A stretch of DNA of 7,646 nt from Thermoflexales bacterium (GCA_017882055.1 JADGQE010000185.1:1-7646); one strand, 5' to 3'. Shown: positions 1-5,570, counted from the first letter of the stretch. Numbers and translations are program-made. Notes: generated by a model from the letters alone, not told the origin.

Positions 1-823
1 TACCGGATCGAAGTCCGCCTGAGGCAATCACCGGCAGGTTGGGTGCAGCACGCCGGACCAGCTGGATCGATTCGGCGGTGGGAATGCCCCAATCACGGAA
101 AGCCGCCGCGACTCGTCGATGCAGATCGTCGGGCGCCCGGAACATCTCGACCTGGCTCCACGAAGTGCCGCCTGATCCCGCCACATCGATCGCGGCCACG
201 CCTGCCTCAGCCAGCATCCGTGCGGCTTGCTCGCTGATCCCCCAGCCGACTTCTTTCGCAATCACCGGTACCGGCAGCCGTTTGCAAACCGTTTCGATTT
301 TCTTCGCCAGTCCCGCAAAGTTCACGTCGCCTTCGGGCTGCACGGCTTCTTGCAGCGGATTGAGGTGCAGGATCAGCGCATCGGCTTCGATCATCTCGAC
401 GGCTGCGTAGCAGTGCTCGACCTCAAAGCCATAATTGAGCTGCACCGCGCCGATATTGGCAAACAACAGAATATCGGGGGCGACGCTGCGTACCTTGAAG
501 GTATCGGCGGTCTCTGGCTGCGCGATGCCCGCGCGCTGAGAGCCGAGACCCAGTGCCACGCCGTAGGCTTGTGCGGCCCGGGCCAGGTTGAGATTGATTT
601 GCTTCGCCTGCTCGGTACCGCCCGTCATTGACGAGATGAGCACCGGCGCTTTGAGTGGCTTGCCGAACAATCGGGTGGTGAGATCGATCGCCTTAAGATC
701 GAGTTCCGGCAAAGCCTGATGGATAAACCGGTAATTCTCAAAGCCGATGGTCAGTTGATCGAACCCCACGTCCTCGTCAAGGTTGATGCGGATGTGGTCG
801 GCCTTGCGGCGTTCGATGGTCAT
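1..823 (-). CDS. fni: Isopentenyl-diphosphate delta-isomerase type 2, FMN-dependent (3' end outside window)
   Basis: Interconverts IPP and DMAPP, the C5 isoprenoid building blocks, using reduced FMN and Mg2+ in the cytosol. I translated this frame directly: it is open from ATG 823 to the window edge, giving 274 codons, while the family is usually about 330-360 aa, so the C-terminal quarter is missing. Family signatures appear in order: RKADHI (6-11), SSMTGG (64-69), GLGSQR (92-97), LHLNPLQE (152-159, with the catalytic Gln and Mg2+-binding Glu), KEVG (190-193), DVAGSGGTSW (213-222), WGIPTAESI (245-253) and GGLRSG (269-274) for the FMN phosphate. The start is supported by GAGGAG six bases upstream of the ATG. 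It diverges from acpP and has its own predicted promoter. The type 2 assignment is firm; type 1 (Nudix-fold) IDI lacks these motifs. Confidence 0.95.
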   Translation of the reverse strand, partial: MTIERRKADHIRINLDEDVGFDQLTIGFENYRFIHQALPELDLKAIDLTTRLFGKPLKAPVLISSMTGGTEQAKQINLNLARAAQAYGVALGLGSQRAGIAQPETADTFKVRSVAPDILLFANIGAVQLNYGFEVEHCYAAVEMIEADALILHLNPLQEAVQPEGDVNFAGLAKKIETVCKRLPVPVIAKEVGWGISEQAARMLAEAGVAAIDVAGSGGTSWSQVEMFRAPDDLHRRVAAAFRDWGIPTAESIQLVRRAAPNLPVIASGGLRSG

Positions 824-835
824 GTGTCTCCTCGT

Positions 836-850
836 AACCTTGCGAAGGTT
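836..850. repeat. Palindrome A in isomerase leader (AACCTTGCGAAGGTT)
   Basis: Six-base arms (AACCTT/AAGGTT) flank a GCG centre. It lies immediately upstream of the isomerase ribosome binding site. A second copy with centre CGC, the exact reverse complement of this one, is at 879-893. Both copies continue TTCA on the plus strand. It could be a repressor site, an RNA hairpin in the isomerase leader, or a dispersed repeat. Confidence 0.7.
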
Positions 851-878
851 TCAGCCAGTCATCGCCGCGTGTACCATC

Positions 879-893
879 AACCTTCGCAAGGTT
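879..893. repeat. Palindrome B in isomerase leader (AACCTTCGCAAGGTT)
   Basis: Exact reverse complement of palindrome A, 28 bp from it and 43 bp centre to centre, close to four helical turns. As RNA, A and B could each form a short hairpin or pair with each other into one 15-bp stem. Such alternative folds would suit leader control, but a dimeric protein binding both sites on the same DNA face is equally possible. Confidence 0.7.
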
Positions 894-947
894 TCATGTG
901 GCCGCGCAACTTTTTTATCGAAAGGGGGTTGTAATGGTGCGATAGAC

Positions 948-975
948 ATGGTAACACGTCCATTTGGGATGTCAA
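948..975 (-). promoter_or_regulatory. Predicted sigma70-type promoter for the isomerase gene
   Basis: On the minus strand a consensus -35 TTGACA (975-970) is followed after 16 bp by TACCAT (953-948), a 4/6 match to the -10 consensus, preceded by TG at the extended -10 position. The start would fall near 941, giving a leader of about 118 nt containing both palindromes. The -35 is one arm of the inverted repeat shared with the acpP promoter. Confidence 0.55.
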
Positions 976-988
976 GCCATCCTTGACA
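970..988. promoter_or_regulatory. 19-bp inverted repeat overlapping both divergent -35 boxes
   Basis: TGTCAAG and CTTGACA are perfect 7-bp arms around CCATC. Each arm contains a consensus -35 hexamer facing outwards, so the symmetry may simply be two back-to-back -35 elements. A regulator bound here would block both promoters at once. No regulator gene is in the window. Confidence 0.6.
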
Positions 989-1010
989 ATTTCAACCCAG
1001 TGGCTACAAT
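983..1010 (+). promoter_or_regulatory. Predicted sigma70-type promoter for acpP
   Basis: Consensus -35 TTGACA (983-988), a 16-bp spacer and -10 TACAAT (1005-1010, 5/6). The start would be near 1017, about 34 nt before the acpP ATG, leaving room for the strong Shine-Dalgarno at 1037-1046. The near-consensus elements fit a highly expressed gene. Confidence 0.75.
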
Positions 1011-1050
1011 AGCCCCATTCTTGCAGGGACAATTCCAGGGAGGTGAGAGT

Positions 1051-1302
1051 ATGGCAGAAGGAACTACGCTCGAACGTGTTCAAGGTATCGTGGCAGAATT
1101 GTTGGGAGTTGATAAAGCCAAGGTCGTGCCGGAAGCACGCTTCCGTGAAGATCTGGAGGCCGATTCGCTCGATCTGGTCGAACTGATCATGGCCTTCGAA
1201 GAAGAATTCGGCGCGGAGATTTCGGACGAGGATGCGCAGACGATTACGACGGTCAGCGGCGCGGTTGAGTATATCGAAACCCGCATGAAGAAAGCGGTCT
1301 AA
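1051..1302 (+). CDS. acpP: Acyl carrier protein
   Basis: An 83-aa acidic carrier that holds growing acyl chains as phosphopantetheine thioesters for type II fatty acid synthesis in the cytosol. The attachment motif DSLDLVEL is present with the modified serine at residue 39, followed by the helix MAFEEEFG typical of bacterial ACP, and the length matches the usual 75-85 aa. An upstream in-frame start near 964 would place coding sequence across the promoter; ATG 1051 is preferred because GGGAGGTGAG lies just before it. No fab genes are adjacent, whereas acpP often sits next to fabF or fabD, so it appears to be a stand-alone unit closed by a hairpin. ACPs of other pathways look alike, but the simple context favours the housekeeping form. 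Confidence 0.93.
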   Translation: MAEGTTLERVQGIVAELLGVDKAKVVPEARFREDLEADSLDLVELIMAFEEEFGAEISDEDAQTITTVSGAVEYIETRMKKAV

Positions 1303-1349
1303 GACTATCGGCTGTGGGATAGGGGTTTTTATCAACGGGATGATGATCG

Positions 1350-1381
1350 CGGCCACCGGCGCATAGCGTCGGTGGCCGTTT
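1350..1381 (+). terminator. Strong hairpin after acpP, probable terminator
   Basis: CGGCCACCG (1350-1358) pairs perfectly with CGGTGGCCG (1370-1378). Inside, GCGC and GCGT extend the stem to 13 pairs, including one G-U, closing on an ATA loop. Only three T follow before TTTCCTGTTT, so termination may be partial. It separates acpP from the thioesterase, whose ribosome binding site begins 13 bp after the stem, so readthrough control is possible. Confidence 0.6.
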
Positions 1382-1401
1382 CCTGTTTGCGGGAGGTGGT
1401 C

Positions 1402-1881
1402 ATGGAAGGTAAACGCAGCGCGGATTCGAGCGTTGTTTTGGCGCAGTTCATGCAGCCCGATCATGCCAACCACATCGGCAATGTGCACGGCGGTTGGATC
1501 ATGAAGTTGATCGACGAAGCGGGCGGCTTGTGCGCGATCCGGCATGCCCGCCGTCCGTCGGTGACCGTCGCCGTCGATTCGCTGCAGTTTCTGTCGCCAG
1601 TGCATGTCGGCGATCTGGTGACGTTTACGGCGCGCCTCGATTACGTCGGCCGCACCTCGATGGAGGCTGAGGTGCAGGTAGAAGCCGAAGACATTTTGTC
1701 GGGACAAAAGACGCATACCAACAGTGCCTATTTGGTGTACGTCGCGCTGGATGAAGCCGGTCGTCCGGTCGAAGTGCCGCCCTTGAAGTTGGAGACCGAC
1801 GAAGAGGTCGTGCGCTTTGAGCAAGGCAAGCGGCGGCAAGCTGATCGATTGGCGCGCGCCAAACGCGAGAGCGACCAATGA
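1402..1881 (+). CDS. Acyl-CoA thioesterase, hotdog fold (YciA/BACH-like)
   Basis: Predicted cytosolic hydrolase of acyl-CoA to free acid and CoA. The 159-aa protein has the family core in order: NHIGNVHGG (23-31), then IDEAGG (37-42) with the probable catalytic Asp38, VTVAVDSLQFLSPVHVGD (54-71), VGRTSMEAEV (82-91) and the VYVALDEAGRPVEVP strand (112-126). The charged tail (about 130-159, rich in Arg, Lys and Glu) resembles the helical C-terminus of such enzymes. I chose ATG 1402 because GGGAGGTGG precedes it; a GTG at 1372 would start inside the hairpin. Its stop overlaps the Nudix start as ATGA, indicating translational coupling. No separate promoter is evident between the hairpin and this gene. 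Chain-length preference cannot be read from sequence. Family call firm, substrate unknown. Confidence 0.88.
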   Translation: MEGKRSADSSVVLAQFMQPDHANHIGNVHGGWIMKLIDEAGGLCAIRHARRPSVTVAVDSLQFLSPVHVGDLVTFTARLDYVGRTSMEAEVQVEAEDILSGQKTHTNSAYLVYVALDEAGRPVEVPPLKLETDEEVVRFEQGKRRQADRLARAKRESDQ

Positions 1882-2327
1882 TCAACAAGGACAAATATCA
1901 GGCGGCGGGCGGCGTGGTGGTGCGTGAGGATCAGCAGGGCGTGTGGTTTTTGCTGCTGGAGATTGAAGGCCGAACCGAGCTGCGTCTGCCCAAGGGCCAC
2001 GTTGAACCGGGTGAGACGATCGAGCAAGCGGCAGTGCGCGAAGTTCAGGAAGAGACCGGCTACGCAGACGTGGTGATCGCCGCCAATCTCGGATCGATCA
2101 CACATTCTTTTTTCAATTTTCGCAAAGGCGCTCAGGTGACGCGCACCGAGTCCTATTTCCTGATGCGCTTGACGGGTGATCGCGCTTACGCTGGCCCGAA
2201 TCTCGATCATGAAAAATTCGTTCGCCGTTGGGTCAACTGTGAACAAGCCGAAAAGGTGTTAACCTACGAGGTCGAGCGGGAGTTCGCACGGCGGGCCAGC
2301 CGCGCGCTGGTCGACATTCATGGTTAA
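1878..2327 (+). CDS. Nudix hydrolase
   Basis: Hydrolyses a nucleoside diphosphate linked to another group, using Mg2+ or Mn2+. The 149-aa protein carries a complete Nudix box at residues 40-62 (G-x5-E-x7-REV-x-EE-x-G-Y), with all metal-binding glutamates present. The LPKGHVEPGE context resembles Ap4A hydrolases and 8-oxo-dGTP-type enzymes, but nothing here separates these. The N-terminal AAGGVVV strand (9-15) and the central region fit a minimal single-domain member with no extra domain. ATG 1878 overlaps the thioesterase TGA by one frame step, so the two are probably co-translated. A metabolite-repair or CoA-related role next to a thioesterase is attractive but unproven; the extra signature of CoA-specific Nudix enzymes is not evident. 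Confidence 0.92.
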   Translation: MINKDKYQAAGGVVVREDQQGVWFLLLEIEGRTELRLPKGHVEPGETIEQAAVREVQEETGYADVVIAANLGSITHSFFNFRKGAQVTRTESYFLMRLTGDRAYAGPNLDHEKFVRRWVNCEQAEKVLTYEVEREFARRASRALVDIHG

Positions 2328-2335
2328 GAACGCGA

Positions 2336-2344
2336 TGGTATAAT
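2336..2344 (+). promoter_or_regulatory. Extended -10 promoter before the ChlI-like gene
   Basis: TGGTATAAT is a perfect extended -10 (TGn plus TATAAT). The nearest -35-like hexamer, TCGACA at 2311-2316, is 22 bp away, too far, so the extended -10 probably acts alone. Transcription would begin near 2351, only about 7-13 nt before the candidate start codons. It sits directly after the Nudix stop and suggests the ATPase can be expressed independently. Confidence 0.55.
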
Positions 2345-2357
2345 CTGAACGATTGAT

Positions 2358-3518
2358 GTGGCGATGCCCAAACAAAACTCCCTGCTCCTCAATATTCTCA
2401 ATCGTGATAACCCGGCTCGCAAAGTCCTGGCGGCCCGATCGGTCGATCGCGGCCTGGCGGACCGGCCTCATTTTCCGCTGCTGGCTATGGTCGGTCAGAC
2501 CGAAATGAAGACGGCGTTGATCCTGACGCTGATCAATCCGCACGTCGGCGGCGTGTTGTTGATCGGCCCGCGCGGCACCGGCAAGACCACAGCGGTGCGC
2601 GGGCTGATCGATCTACTGCCGTCGGTTCAGCGCAGCACGTGCCCGAATGGCTGCGAACCGGAAGCCGCTTACGCTCAGGGCTTCGACGCGATCTGCGCCG
2701 ACTGCGCGCAAAAGCTGGGACGCGGCGAACCGATTACGGCGCCCGATCGGATGCGGCTGGTCGAACTGCCGTTGAATGCGCGGCTGGAGGATGTCATTGG
2801 CGGCCTTAACGAACGCGTGGCGTTGGAGCAGAACCGCGTGCATTTGGAGCGCGGTATTCTGGCGCAGGCCGATCAGAATGTGCTGTACATCGACGAGGTC
2901 AACTTGCTGGACGATCAAGTGGCTAATTCCATCCTCGATGCGGCGGCGCAGGATCAATACTCGGTGCGGCGCGGCCCGCTCGCGGCGACTTATCGCTCGC
3001 GCCTCATTTTGATTGGCTCGATGAATCCCGAAGAGGGCCGGCTGCGCCCGCAAATTCACGATCGATTTGGACTGCGCGTCGTCGTGCGCGGCCTGCCGAA
3101 TGAAGGCCAGCGATTGGAGATTTATCGCCGCGTGCAGACTTATCGCACCAATCCGTATGCGCTGGTCGATGCCTGGTCGGAGGAGACGAGCGCGGCGGCC
3201 AACGAGATCGTCGAAGCGCGCGGGCGATTGCCCAGGGTGGCGCTGACGCGCGAAGTCGAGCGCTTAGGCCTGGGGTGGATCAAGCGGCTTGGCATTGATT
3301 CGCATCGCACCGAGATCACACTGTTTGAAGCGGCGCGCGCGCATGCCGCGGCCGATGGCCGAACGAAAGTCAATCTGCGCGATCTGCGAGCTGTCGCGCC
3401 ACTGGCTTTGCGCCAACGCCGCAGCCAATTCATGAACGATTACTTCACGGCGCAATCCGGCGAGGATAAGCAGATCAGCCGCGTCGTACGCGGCACGCCA
3501 AAGGCTGGTCGAGTGTGA
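2358..3518 (+). CDS. Magnesium-chelatase subunit I-like AAA+ ATPase
   Basis: A 386-aa ATPase of the ChlI/BchI family, whose members form hexameric rings and, with a VWA-domain partner (ChlD type), drive metal insertion or other remodelling. Visible are Walker A GPRGTGKT (70-77), Walker B NVLYIDEVN with Asp179-Glu180, sensor 1 around SMNPEEG (221-227), the RLRPQIHDRFGL segment (228-239) that supplies inter-subunit arginines, and a C-terminal helical lid with VNLRDLRAVAPLAL (338-351). Four cysteines (C-x3-C at 95 and 99, C-x2-C at 113 and 116) sit in the insert where some chelatase relatives carry a comparable cluster, perhaps binding zinc. GTG 2358 or ATG 2364 could be the start; neither has a Shine-Dalgarno. 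No ChlD, ChlH or pigment gene is in view, so phototrophy is not implied; cobaltochelatase-type or unrelated partnering is equally possible. Confidence 0.88.
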   Translation: MAMPKQNSLLLNILNRDNPARKVLAARSVDRGLADRPHFPLLAMVGQTEMKTALILTLINPHVGGVLLIGPRGTGKTTAVRGLIDLLPSVQRSTCPNGCEPEAAYAQGFDAICADCAQKLGRGEPITAPDRMRLVELPLNARLEDVIGGLNERVALEQNRVHLERGILAQADQNVLYIDEVNLLDDQVANSILDAAAQDQYSVRRGPLAATYRSRLILIGSMNPEEGRLRPQIHDRFGLRVVVRGLPNEGQRLEIYRRVQTYRTNPYALVDAWSEETSAAANEIVEARGRLPRVALTREVERLGLGWIKRLGIDSHRTEITLFEAARAHAAADGRTKVNLRDLRAVAPLALRQRRSQFMNDYFTAQSGEDKQISRVVRGTPKAGRV

Positions 3519-4159
3519 AGTGGCGCGTGCTGTTGTTTGCGGCGCTGGGCTTGATCGGCGCCGGTTACTTTGGGCCATGGGCGGCGCATAAGGACGCCGG
3601 GCTTAATCTGGCGGCCGATGATCTGGCTGAGTTTGTCAAGTTTATGCCCGTCGTCCGATCCGGTGAGATCGGCATCATGCGCGAATTGTTTTACGTGCCG
3701 ATCTGGCTCACGTCGCTGGGACTGGGTTTGCTGGCGAGCCGCATCAAATCATTTGGACTACGATTGGCGCTGCTGGCTCTAAGTTTGCTGCTGGTCTTTA
3801 CCCCGCTGCCGGGCTTTACGTTCCTGCTGACTGCGTATCGATCGCCGGAATTTGGCCCGACGTTCTGGGCGACAGTCGGGGTGATGCTGATCGCGATTGG
3901 CTTGACCGTTTTCGGCGGACGCATTCTTCGCTCTGACCGGGTGGAGGCGATCCTGTGGATTGTGCTGGGCCTCGCCGCTGCCTCGATCGCGCCGCTGCAT
4001 TTCGTCAAAATTGCGCCGGAGATCGATCGACTGTACCATTTTGCCGTCGGGTGGGGCGTCATAGCCGTCGTCGCGGGCGGCCTTGGTCTGGCGCTGATCG
4101 GCGTAGCGTGGCTGATAATCAAAAAGACACCTGGTTCCTTGAAGAAACCAGGTGTCTGA
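3515..4159 (+). CDS. Integral membrane protein of unknown function, about six helices
   Basis: I do not recognise a named family. The 214-aa protein has hydrophobic segments at about 4-20, 62-76, 83-107, 117-137, 144-163 and 176-202. Between the first two is a polar loop (about 22-58) with GPWAAHKDAGLNL and AEFVKFMPVVRSGEIG, probably outside the membrane and the likeliest functional part. No transporter or enzyme signature is visible. It starts at GTG 3515, overlapping the ATPase stop as GTGA, so it is probably translated by coupling and may work with the ATPase. Its last ten codons (TPGSLKKPGV) are also the hairpin that terminates the convergent lipoprotein gene, so the C-terminal tail may be shaped by that overlap rather than by protein function. 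Confidence 0.8.
   Translation: MKWRVLLFAALGLIGAGYFGPWAAHKDAGLNLAADDLAEFVKFMPVVRSGEIGIMRELFYVPIWLTSLGLGLLASRIKSFGLRLALLALSLLLVFTPLPGFTFLLTAYRSPEFGPTFWATVGVMLIAIGLTVFGGRILRSDRVEAILWIVLGLAAASIAPLHFVKIAPEIDRLYHFAVGWGVIAVVAGGLGLALIGVAWLIIKKTPGSLKKPGV
4121..4157 (-). terminator. Rho-independent terminator of the lipoprotein gene
   Basis: On the minus strand a 12-bp perfect stem (4157-4146 with 4136-4125; core ACACCTGGTT) with a 9-nt loop is followed directly by TTTTT (4125-4121). It begins 22 bases after the lipoprotein stop. On the plus strand no T-run follows (TGATCG), so it acts mainly for the minus gene. It lies wholly within the 3' coding end of the convergent membrane-protein gene. Confidence 0.85.
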
Positions 4160-4178
4160 TCGTAGCTGCGTTGCGCGA

Positions 4179-5306
4179 CTACTTTTGCTCGGTGATCACA
4201 ACAGACGTTGTCTTCTTGTCCGGATCGAAGTTGAGCATGATGGATACGGTACGATTATCCTTCGTGAAAGACATCGTGGCAAAAGCATCCTGGACCAGGC
4301 TATCGTCCTTGGGTGACCAGCCGTTGTCCTTCATCCCCTTGGTGTAAAAATCAATCACGTCTTTCAAGGCAGACGCGGTGGTATAGGTTGACATTCCGCC
4401 TGACGCGAATTTGTCGGTCGCGTCGGCCATCATCGGGATGTCTTCCGCTGCATTGCCGCATTTGTCAGGCGCAACAATGTTGACCGGTTGATTGATGCTC
4501 GTCACTTCGTAATTCCACTTAATTGTGCCCTCAGAACCATCGCTCCCGCCAAAGAGAGCGTTCTGGCCGGTCGCTTCGAAAGTATATTTCACGACGAAGT
4601 TGCCTTGATCGGCGATCCAGGCTTCACCTTTCGCGTTGGCGTAGGCACCCAGAGTGACCAATGAAGCGACATCAAGCGCGTAATGCTTGGCTGAGACGCC
4701 ATTGATGTTTTCAGTGCCAATGAGTTGTGAGCTCTTCACGCCGCCCATCACGCCAGAGGGGGAAAAGTTCGAGGTTGCTGTTGGCGCTTCTGAGCTATCG
4801 GATGAAGTGCAGGTGGTACCCAGCATAAAGTAACTCTTGCCGCCCACTTCGATGATTTCCGTTGTGTTATCGGCCAGATTTGCTGTCGTGCTGCTGGTGC
4901 CTAACCCGGAATACTTGGTGCGCTTGGCGGGTGGGTTCTTCTGATAGGCTTCCTCAAAAGCAAGGTTACTGGCCACGGGTTTGCCATCTTTGTCCTTGCC
5001 CTCGAACGACATGACAAAGGTGGATTGATAAGAATCGAGGCTTGCCAGACCTTCAGTTACGTCCTGCAGCTCGACGTTGCCGCTACTCGCGTCGGTAGAT
5101 TTGGGCGCGGCCGCAGTTTTCGTCGGCGCCGCTGCAGTTGGAGTTGGTTGGGCATTATTAGGGTTGGACTTGGCGGTTGGTTGGGCGGTTCCAACGCCTG
5201 GCGCAGGTGCTCCCCCGCCGCTGGGCTGCGCCGGGCTAGCGCCGCAGGCTGTCAGGACCAGCGCGCCGATGACCATTAACACAACAAACAGAGACATTTT
5301 CTTCAT
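4179..5306 (-). CDS. Secreted lipoprotein, LppX/LolA-like core plus C-terminal domain
   Basis: A 375-aa exported protein anchored by lipid at Cys21: MKK start, hydrophobic stretch 5-19 and lipobox LTAC (18-21). Residues 22-76 form a low-complexity Pro/Ala/Thr/Gly spacer that holds the folded part off the membrane. Residues about 77-285 are strand-rich with a pattern I associate with LppX/LprG or LolA-like half-barrels (for example VGGKSYFML and INGVSAKHYALDV), and two cysteines (166, 283) could form a disulfide. A separate C-terminal unit (about 290-375: MADATDKFASGGMSTYTT, LKDVIDFYTKGMKDNGW, TMSFTKDNRTVSIML) may be a second small domain. ATG 5306 is fixed by AAAGGAG eight bases upstream. It has its own promoter and terminator, so it is a single-gene unit. 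Lipid binding is inference; the lipoprotein call is firm. Confidence 0.85.
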   Translation of the reverse strand: MKKMSLFVVLMVIGALVLTACGASPAQPSGGGAPAPGVGTAQPTAKSNPNNAQPTPTAAAPTKTAAAPKSTDASSGNVELQDVTEGLASLDSYQSTFVMSFEGKDKDGKPVASNLAFEEAYQKNPPAKRTKYSGLGTSSTTANLADNTTEIIEVGGKSYFMLGTTCTSSDSSEAPTATSNFSPSGVMGGVKSSQLIGTENINGVSAKHYALDVASLVTLGAYANAKGEAWIADQGNFVVKYTFEATGQNALFGGSDGSEGTIKWNYEVTSINQPVNIVAPDKCGNAAEDIPMMADATDKFASGGMSTYTTASALKDVIDFYTKGMKDNGWSPKDDSLVQDAFATMSFTKDNRTVSIMLNFDPDKKTTSVVITEQK

Positions 5307-5344
5307 TGCTTCTTCTCCTTTGAAATTTGCAGCAGTTGGATCGC

Positions 5345-5361
5345 TAATGGTTTGACCATTA
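5345..5361. repeat. 17-bp palindrome in the lipoprotein leader
   Basis: TAATGGT and ACCATTA are perfect 7-bp arms around TTG. It lies 39 bp upstream of the lipoprotein ATG, inside the predicted 5' untranslated region. Its ATGGTTTGAC half recurs in inverted orientation at 5424-5433. It may be an operator or an RNA hairpin. Confidence 0.65.
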
Positions 5362-5433
5362 AATTTTGCAGGGTTGTTCTGCCGCAGTCCAACTGTCTTC
5401 GGAAAACTATGCAGAACTTGTTAGTCAAACCAT
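5347..5433. repeat. Inverted pair of 24-bp repeats in the lipoprotein leader
   Basis: Bases 5347-5370 and, on the opposite strand, 5433-5410 match at 19 of 24 positions: ATGGTTTGAC is identical, followed by a weaker match ending in TGCA. A 39-bp spacer separates them. Both copies fall between the predicted transcription start (about 5437) and the lipoprotein ribosome binding site, so the RNA could fold into a long stem. Confidence 0.6.
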
Positions 5434-5443
5434 AAGGCGCGAC

Positions 5444-5472
5444 ATATTAACTTACCTTTACATGCCTGTCAA
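5444..5472 (-). promoter_or_regulatory. Predicted sigma70-type promoter for the lipoprotein gene
   Basis: Minus-strand TTGACA (5472-5467), a 17-bp spacer and TAATAT (5449-5444, 4/6 to consensus). Transcription would start near 5437, giving a leader of about 130 nt. The -35 box abuts the heptanucleotide repeat that begins at 5473. Confidence 0.65.
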
Positions 5473-5570
5473 ATCAGTCATCAGTAGTCAGTTATCAGTG
5501 ATTGGCGAATAGTTTAATCCTGATCTCTGATTCCTGCTCTTGATCCCTGATCCCTAATCACCGATTCTCC
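5473..5570. repeat. Degenerate heptanucleotide tandem repeat with inverted halves
   Basis: The left half is four units of ATCAGTN (5473-5500, one reading GTCAGTT). The right half (about 5514-5561) is roughly seven units of TGATCYC type, with one unit shortened to six bases. The halves are near complements: 5494-5503 can pair with 5556-5565 over ten bases, with one G-U in minus-strand RNA. The pattern resembles the short tandemly repeated repetitive (STRR) heptanucleotides of cyanobacteria. It lies just downstream of the propeller-peptidase stop and may help end that transcript; no T-run terminator is seen there. Confidence 0.7.

Noticed and set aside
39..631. Plus-strand open frames over the left edge (39-410 and 227-631)
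   Set aside because: They are shadows of the isomerase on the minus strand, which shows all type 2 IDI motifs in one continuous frame.
1303..1349. A second terminator at GATAGGGGTTTTTATC just after the acpP stop
   Set aside because: The stem would be only four A/T-rich pairs, and the T-run lies inside the loop rather than after a stem.
877..1878. A 333-codon open frame on the minus strand opposite acpP and the thioesterase
   Set aside because: It lies antisense to two genes with unmistakable family motifs and good ribosome binding sites, has no recognisable domain, and would run across the divergent promoter region. Long antisense frames are common in DNA of this composition.
1728..2246. 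A 172-codon minus-strand frame opposite the Nudix gene
   Set aside because: The plus strand carries a perfect Nudix box in frame and is translationally coupled to the thioesterase; the antisense frame has no motif.
2358..3518. Evidence for photosynthesis from the ChlI-like gene
   Set aside because: ChlI-type ATPases occur widely in non-phototrophs, and no BchD, BchH or other pigment gene is present in the window.
5473..5570. CRISPR array
   Set aside because: Repeat units are seven bases, directly adjoining and degenerate, with no spacers of constant length.
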